Positions 59,075 through 64,000 of a DNA stretch of 64,000 nucleotides are shown one piece after another. The first letter of the stretch is position 1, and each line of letters begins with the position of its first letter. The DNA lies in the NCBI RefSeq assembly GCF_003258605.2, contig NZ_CP031264.1, positions 372,001 to 436,000 on the forward strand, read 5' to 3'. The translations under genes and the position numbers were made by a program. The stretch is from Peterkaempfera bronchialis. GTDB taxonomy: Bacteria; Actinomycetota; Actinomycetes; Streptomycetales; Streptomycetaceae. The notes beneath the pieces are model-generated. The model was not told the origin of the DNA and searched no databases. It saw nothing but the letters and a program-made list of their open reading frames with translations.

Positions 59075-60375
59075 TGGCACCGCTGACCCCGCAGACGCTG
59101 CTGGAACTGGACCGGGCGCACGTCTGGCACCCGTATGGAGCCATGCCGGCGGCCGTCCCCCCGTTCGTGGTGGAGTCCGCCTCGGGGGTGCGGCTGCGGC
59201 TGGCCGAACCCGTCGAGGGCCACCGGGAACTGGTCGACGGCATGTCCTCGTGGTGGGCGGCGATCCACGGGTACGGGCACCCGGTGCTGGATGCGGCCGT
59301 CCGCGACCAGCTGGGCCGGATGAGCCATGTGATGTTCGGCGGGCTCACCCATGAGCCGGCGGTACGGCTGGCGGCCCGGCTGGTGGAGATCACCCCCGAG
59401 CCGCTGGAGCATGTCTTCCTGGCCGACTCCGGGTCGGTGTCGGTCGAGGTCGCGATCAAGATGTGCCTCCAGTACTGGCGCTCGCTCGGCCGCCCCGCCA
59501 AGCGCCGGCTGCTGACCTGGCGCGGCGGCTACCACGGCGACACCTTCCACCCCATGTCGGTCTGCGACCCGGACGGCGGCATGCACCGGCTCTGGGGCGG
59601 AGTGCTGCCCGATCAGGTCTTCGCCGCCGAGCCGCCGGCCGGCTTCGACGCCCCCGTCGACCCGGCTTATACGGCGCAGCTGGCCGGGCTGGTGGAGCGG
59701 CATGCGGATGAGCTGGCGGCGGTGATCGTGGAGCCGGTGGTGCAGGGTGCGGGCGGGATGCGGTTCCACTCCCCCGGCTATCTGCGGGTGCTGCGGGAGG
59801 CTTGCGACGCCCATGGGGTGCTGCTGGTCTTCGACGAGATCGCCACCGGCTTCGGGCGGACCGGGGAACTCTTCGCCGCCGACCACGCGGGTGTCACCCC
59901 CGATGTGATGTGCGTGGGCAAGGCCCTCACCGGCGGCTATCTGACGATGGCGGCGACGCTCTGCACGCCCCGCGTGGCCGACGGGATCAGCAGCGGCGAG
60001 GTGCCGGTGCTCGCCCATGGGCCCACCTTCATGGGCAACCCGCTGGCGGCGGCGGTCGCGCTCGCCTCGACCGGGCTGCTGCTGGAACAGGACTGGCGGG
60101 GCGAGGTCAAGCGGGTGGAGGCCGGGCTGCGGGACGGGCTCGCCCCCGCCGCCGGACTGCCGGGCGTGGCCGATGTGCGGGTGCTGGGCGCGATCGGCGT
60201 GGTCCAGCTGGACCACCCGGTGGACATGGCGGCGGCGACCCTCGCGGCGGCTCGGCACGGGGTGTGGCTGCGGCCGTTCCGCGACCTGGTGTACACCATG
60301 CCGCCGTATGTCACCGGCGACGACGACCTGGCCCGGGTCGGGGCGGCGGTCGTGGCGGCTGCCGCCGCCGGATAG
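59074..60375 (+). CDS. bioA: Adenosylmethionine-8-amino-7-oxononanoate aminotransferase
   Basis: 433-residue class III PLP transaminase. [10 protein letters not shown] at the start, [51 protein letters not shown] and the Lys in [16 protein letters not shown] are BioA signatures. Its ATG overlaps the bioB stop by one base (TGATG), so translation is coupled. It converts KAPA to DAPA using SAM as amino donor. Confidence 0.95.
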   Translation: MAPLTPQTLLELDRAHVWHPYGAMPAAVPPFVVESASGVRLRLAEPVEGHRELVDGMSSWWAAIHGYGHPVLDAAVRDQLGRMSHVMFGGLTHEPAVRLAARLVEITPEPLEHVFLADSGSVSVEVAIKMCLQYWRSLGRPAKRRLLTWRGGYHGDTFHPMSVCDPDGGMHRLWGGVLPDQVFAAEPPAGFDAPVDPAYTAQLAGLVERHADELAAVIVEPVVQGAGGMRFHSPGYLRVLREACDAHGVLLVFDEIATGFGRTGELFAADHAGVTPDVMCVGKALTGGYLTMAATLCTPRVADGISSGEVPVLAHGPTFMGNPLAAAVALASTGLLLEQDWRGEVKRVEAGLRDGLAPAAGLPGVADVRVLGAIGVVQLDHPVDMAAATLAAARHGVWLRPFRDLVYTMPPYVTGDDDLARVGAAVVAAAAAG

Positions 60376-60393
60376 CGGGAACGGAGCAGGGAC

Positions 60394-61149
60394 ATGGGCG
60401 TACTGGTCGTCACCGGGACGGGTACCGAGATCGGCAAGACGGTCGTCACGGCGGCCGTCGCGGCGCTGGCGCTGGCGGCGGGCCGTCGGGTGGCCGTACT
60501 CAAACCCGCGCAGACCGGCGTGGCCCCGGGTGACGCCGGGGATGTGGCGGAGGTGGCCCGGCTGGCCGGTCCGGTGACGGGCCGCGAACTGGCCCGCTAC
60601 CCCGAGCCGCTGGCCCCGGACACCGCCGCCCGCCGCTGCGGCCTCCCGCCAATCGGCCCCGGGGCGGTGGCCGAGGAGGCCGCACGGCTGACGGAGTGCC
60701 ACGATCTGGTGCTGGTCGAGGGCGCGGGCGGGCTGCTGGTCCGGTACGACGACGCCGGGCACACCCTGGCGGACGCCGCCCGGGCGATGGCCGATCGCGG
60801 CCTGCCCGTCGACGTCCTGGCCGTCGCCCCGGCCGGACTGGGCACCCTCAATGGCACCGCACTCACCGCCGAGGCCCTGCGCCACCGGGGCCTGCCGCTG
60901 CTCGGTGTGGTCGTCGGCTGCTGGCCTGCCGCGCCCGACCTGGCGGCCCGCTGCAACCTCGCCGACCTGCCCTCCGTCGCCGGGGCGCCCCTGCTCGGCG
61001 CACTGCCCGAGGGCTGCGCCGCCGCCGGCGGCGCAGCCTTCCTGGCCACCGCCCGGACCGGCCTGGCCCCCCGCCTCGGCGGCACCTGGGACGCAGCCCG
61101 CTTCACCGCCCACCACGCGCCAGCCCCGCTCCCGGTGGCCACCGGCTGA
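60394..61149 (+). CDS. bioD: Dethiobiotin synthetase
   Basis: 251-residue P-loop carboxylase (ATP-dependent). [20 protein letters not shown] is the Walker A, then [22 protein letters not shown] and [20 protein letters not shown]. It closes the ureido ring of DAPA. It begins 18 bp after bioA. The C-terminus is longer and more variable than the E. coli form. Last gene of the bioBAD operon. Confidence 0.94.
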   Translation: MGVLVVTGTGTEIGKTVVTAAVAALALAAGRRVAVLKPAQTGVAPGDAGDVAEVARLAGPVTGRELARYPEPLAPDTAARRCGLPPIGPGAVAEEAARLTECHDLVLVEGAGGLLVRYDDAGHTLADAARAMADRGLPVDVLAVAPAGLGTLNGTALTAEALRHRGLPLLGVVVGCWPAAPDLAARCNLADLPSVAGAPLLGALPEGCAAAGGAAFLATARTGLAPRLGGTWDAARFTAHHAPAPLPVATG

Positions 61150-61253
61150 AGCCCCGCCCACCCGCCGGGGCCGGGCGGTTCTGCGGCCACTGTGCCCGCA
61201 TCGCCGGGTTGGTCGGCCTGCCGACCAGGGGCACCCCCGTACGCGCGGCTGTG

Positions 61254-61574
61254 TCAGGTGTCATCGGGCGGGCGGTGCTCGGCGGTGGCGAAGGTGGCGA
61301 GCAGGTCGGCGGTCTGTTCGGCGAGTGCCTGGGCCTCCGCCGGGGTGGGGTCCACGCCGTCGGTGAGCGGTTGCAGCAGTTCGGCCGCCGCCCAGAGCGG
61401 GGTGAGCCGTGCGGCGGGGACGCCGGCGGCGGTCAGCTCGGCGAGCAGGGCGGTGAGCCGGGGCCCGAGGCCGCGCAGCCGGACAAGGCTGCCCGGCACC
61501 GGGGCGGCCCCGGTGCGCAGTACGTCGATCTCGTCGCGGACCCGATGCAGCACCGCCGCGGGTATGTGCGGCAT
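61254..61574 (-). CDS. Unknown small helical protein
   Basis: 106 residues from ATG 61574 (ribosome binding site GGAGG). Helical: IPAAVLHRVRDEIDVLRTGA, LTALLAELTAAGVPAARLTP, LWAAAELLQPLTDGVDPTPA and EAQALAEQTADLLATF. No signal peptide or membrane segment. Function unknown. Convergent with bioD, about 100 bp apart. Confidence 0.65.
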   Translation of the reverse strand: MPHIPAAVLHRVRDEIDVLRTGAAPVPGSLVRLRGLGPRLTALLAELTAAGVPAARLTPLWAAAELLQPLTDGVDPTPAEAQALAEQTADLLATFATAEHRPPDDT

Positions 61575-61665
61575 GGCGCGCCTCCCCCCTGTCGTCGGCT
61601 CCCTGGCTGCCGGGTATGACGCTACGCGCCGCCACTGACAACGGGGGCGGGGCCGCGACGTCCGG

Positions 61666-62297
<632 letters not shown>

Positions 62298-62478
62298 TCA
62301 AAGGGGCCCTTTCACCGCCCTGACCAGCCACAACAGGCGCCGCGATGTCAAGGGGCCGGCCCCCCGAGGATGGACGGGAAGCGGGCCGTCCGCGCTCTTG
62401 CTCGGCTACCTCACCCGCCGCCCGCCGGTGTCCCGGCCGGTCCTCGATCGAGGTCCGGCCGGACAGCCGACGCAGCCG

Positions 62479-62514
62479 GGACGGGCCCGGCAGCGGGTGC
62501 TGCCGGGCCCGTCC
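62479..62514 (-). terminator. Terminator of the metallopeptidase gene
   Basis: Perfect 16-bp stem (GGACGGGCCCGGCAGC / complement) with GGGT loop, 14 bp after the stop. Confidence 0.9.
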
Positions 62515-62528
62515 TGGGGTGGTGCGGG

Positions 62529-64000
62529 TCAGGAGGTGGTGAGGGCGGTGTCGTCGACCACAAAGCTGGTCTGGAGCAGGGAGTCCTCGGTGGCGGTGAA
62601 CTTCACCGTCACCGACTGGCCCGCGAAGGCGGACAGGTCATAGGACTTCTGCGTGTACCCGGCGCCCTTGTCGAGGTTGGAGAAGCCGGCCAGCGTGGTG
62701 GAGCCCGCCTGGACGGTCAGCTTGTCGTACGCGGTGGTGCTGGTGGTCTCGGCGGTGTCGATGTGGAGCCAGAAGGTCAGCGTCGCCTTGCAGCCGGCCG
62801 GCACCGTCACGGTCTGCGCCAGGGTGTCGGTGTGGCTGCTGCCGTAGCCGTCCATCCACGCCTTCCAGGAGCCGGAGTGCGCGGGCTGGCTGCTGCTGCT
62901 GTTGATCACGCCGCTGGTGGCGCTCCACGGGGAGGCGCTGCCGGTCTCGAAGCCGGGGTTGCCGAGCAGCTGCTGCGCGGTGCAGCCGCTGGAGCCGCCG
63001 TCCCCGACGGTCCAGCTGAAGGTGGTGCTGCCGGTGGCGTTGGCGCCGTCCTTGGCGGTGACGGTGACACTGGAGGTGCCGGCGGTGGTCGGGGTGCCGC
63101 TGATCACGCCGGTGGAGGAGTTGACGGAGAGTCCAGCGGGCAGGCCGGTGGCGCTCCAGGTGTAGCTGCCGCTGCCGCCGGTGGCCTTGACCTGGAGGCT
63201 GACGGCGGTGCCGACGGCGGTGGACTGGTTGCCCGGGTTGGTGACGGTGACGCCGCCGCTGGGCAGCGAGCCGACGTTGACGCCCGCCCAGGCGGTGGCG
63301 ACCGCGTTGTACTCGGCGCTGCCCGAGCCATAGAGGTCGGCGGCGGCGTTGAGGGTGCCGGTGCGGGCGCCGGCGTAGTTGGTGGTGGAGGTGAAGTACG
63401 TGGTCAGCGCCCGGTACCAGATCGCCAGCGCCTTGTCGCGGCCGATGCCGGTGACGGTGATGCTGTTGACCGTGGGGCTGTTGTAGCTGACCCCGTTGAT
63501 CACCTTGGCGCCGCTGCCCTCGGCGAGCAGGTAGAAGAAGTGGTTGGCGGGGCCGGAGGAGTAGTGGACGTCGACACTGCCGATGCTGGAGGACCAGCTG
63601 TCCTTGGAGGCGCCGTCCTTGGACGGCTTGTCCATGTAGCGCAGCGGGGTGCCGTTCCCATTGATGTTGATCTCTTCGCCGATGAGGTAGTCCGGCGGGT
63701 CGGCGGGGAGGTTGGCGTACCACTCGACGCCGGTGCCGAAGATGTCGGAGGTGGCCTCGTTGAGGCCACCGGACTCACCGGAGTAGTTGAGATTGGCGGT
63801 GGCGGAGGTGACGCCGTGGCTCATCTCGTGGCCCGCCACGTCGAGGGCGGTGAGCGGGTGGGTGTTGCCCGAGCCGTCGCCGTAGGTCATGCAGAAGCAG
63901 GAGTCGTCCCAGAAGGCATTGACGTAGTTCTTGCCGTAGTGGACGCGGTTGTAGGCGCCCTTGCCGTCGTTGCGGATGCCGTTGCGGCCGAAGGTGTTCT
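62529..64000 (-). CDS. M4-family (thermolysin-like) metallopeptidase, 5' end outside window
   Basis: C-terminal 490 residues, open to the window edge. Zinc motif GHEMSHGVTSA with the third ligand Glu in GGLNEATSDIFGT, and the catalytic His in VDVHYSSGPANHFFYLLAEG. The peptidase domain is followed by an Ig-like module (QVKATGGSGSYTWSATGLPA, GVISGTPTTAGTSSVTV) and a C-terminal beta-sandwich (LLGNPGFETGSASPWSA, VPAGCKATLTFWLHIDTAET, VTVKFTATEDSLLQTSFVVD). Secreted protease with substrate-binding accessory domains; the signal and propeptide lie outside. Strong terminator downstream. Confidence 0.93.
   Translation of the reverse strand, partial: NTFGRNGIRNDGKGAYNRVHYGKNYVNAFWDDSCFCMTYGDGSGNTHPLTALDVAGHEMSHGVTSATANLNYSGESGGLNEATSDIFGTGVEWYANLPADPPDYLIGEEININGNGTPLRYMDKPSKDGASKDSWSSSIGSVDVHYSSGPANHFFYLLAEGSGAKVINGVSYNSPTVNSITVTGIGRDKALAIWYRALTTYFTSTTNYAGARTGTLNAAADLYGSGSAEYNAVATAWAGVNVGSLPSGGVTVTNPGNQSTAVGTAVSLQVKATGGSGSYTWSATGLPAGLSVNSSTGVISGTPTTAGTSSVTVTAKDGANATGSTTFSWTVGDGGSSGCTAQQLLGNPGFETGSASPWSATSGVINSSSSQPAHSGSWKAWMDGYGSSHTDTLAQTVTVPAGCKATLTFWLHIDTAETTSTTAYDKLTVQAGSTTLAGFSNLDKGAGYTQKSYDLSAFAGQSVTVKFTATEDSLLQTSFVVDDTALTTS

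Overview
This is a 64 kb chromosomal stretch of a very GC-rich actinomycete, most likely a member of the Streptomycetaceae (Streptomyces, Kitasatospora or Streptacidiphilus type). The evidence is the strong third-position GC of nearly every gene, many GTG starts, a subtilisin-inhibitor (SSI) gene, a chitin-active AA10 protein with a DasR-like site, the murT-gatD pair, a c-di-AMP (ydaO) riboswitch before an NlpC/P60 hydrolase, and many streptomycete-style small hypothetical genes. I see no rRNA, tRNA, CRISPR array, prophage or insertion sequence. Genes are cut at both ends (ureG at the left, an M4 metallopeptidase at the right).

Layout. 1-1.4 kb: end of a urease accessory operon (ureG-ureD), followed by a truncated lipase. 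2-10 kb: class III aminotransferase, an SBF-type transporter with a divergent LysR regulator, an FN3 lipoprotein, aminopeptidase N, and a small HTH regulator coupled to a Clp-N-domain protein. 10-17 kb: ThuA-like protein, MarR regulator, DedA protein, GNAT, secreted Gly/His-rich protein, ABC ATPase, aldo/keto reductase and several small unknowns. 18-31 kb: membrane GGDEF cyclase, AA10 LPMO, AsnB-like amidotransferase, BrkB/YihY protein, a CBM48 module, a DUF4015-type glycoside hydrolase, a deacetylase lipoprotein, a TenA/PqqC-like protein and a PRC-barrel/YsnF stress protein. 31-43 kb: winged-helix regulator, FUSC transporter followed by decayed repeats, acyl-CoA dehydrogenase with TetR, an ECF-like sigma factor, a 30-residue His/Arg peptide, an ABC exporter and a receiver-PP2C phosphatase. 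43-49 kb: peptide deformylase, murT-gatD (lipid II amidation), 6-phosphofructokinase, CtaG-like protein and SSI. 49-64 kb: DUF1707 protein, riboswitch-NlpC/P60, and a biotin region (frameshifted bioF, then P450, helicase and an unknown membrane protein, then intact bioB-bioA-bioD), ending in small genes and the protease.

Cross-cutting patterns. At least eight genes have a -10 hexamer (TANNNT-like) followed by six or seven bases and then the start codon with no ribosome binding site, the layout of leaderless transcripts. Several divergent pairs share a compact palindromic operator (HTH/ThuA, acyl-CoA dehydrogenase/TetR). Three dispersed genes encode one unknown family with an LHRQP-like motif, and two more encode another unknown family. 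Gene decay is visible in a lipase, a flavoprotein, a DUF6401-like gene and bioF. No large novel multi-gene system is evident. The best leads are the tiny peptide gene beside an ABC exporter, the c-di-AMP/Crp control region, and the P450 within the biotin region.
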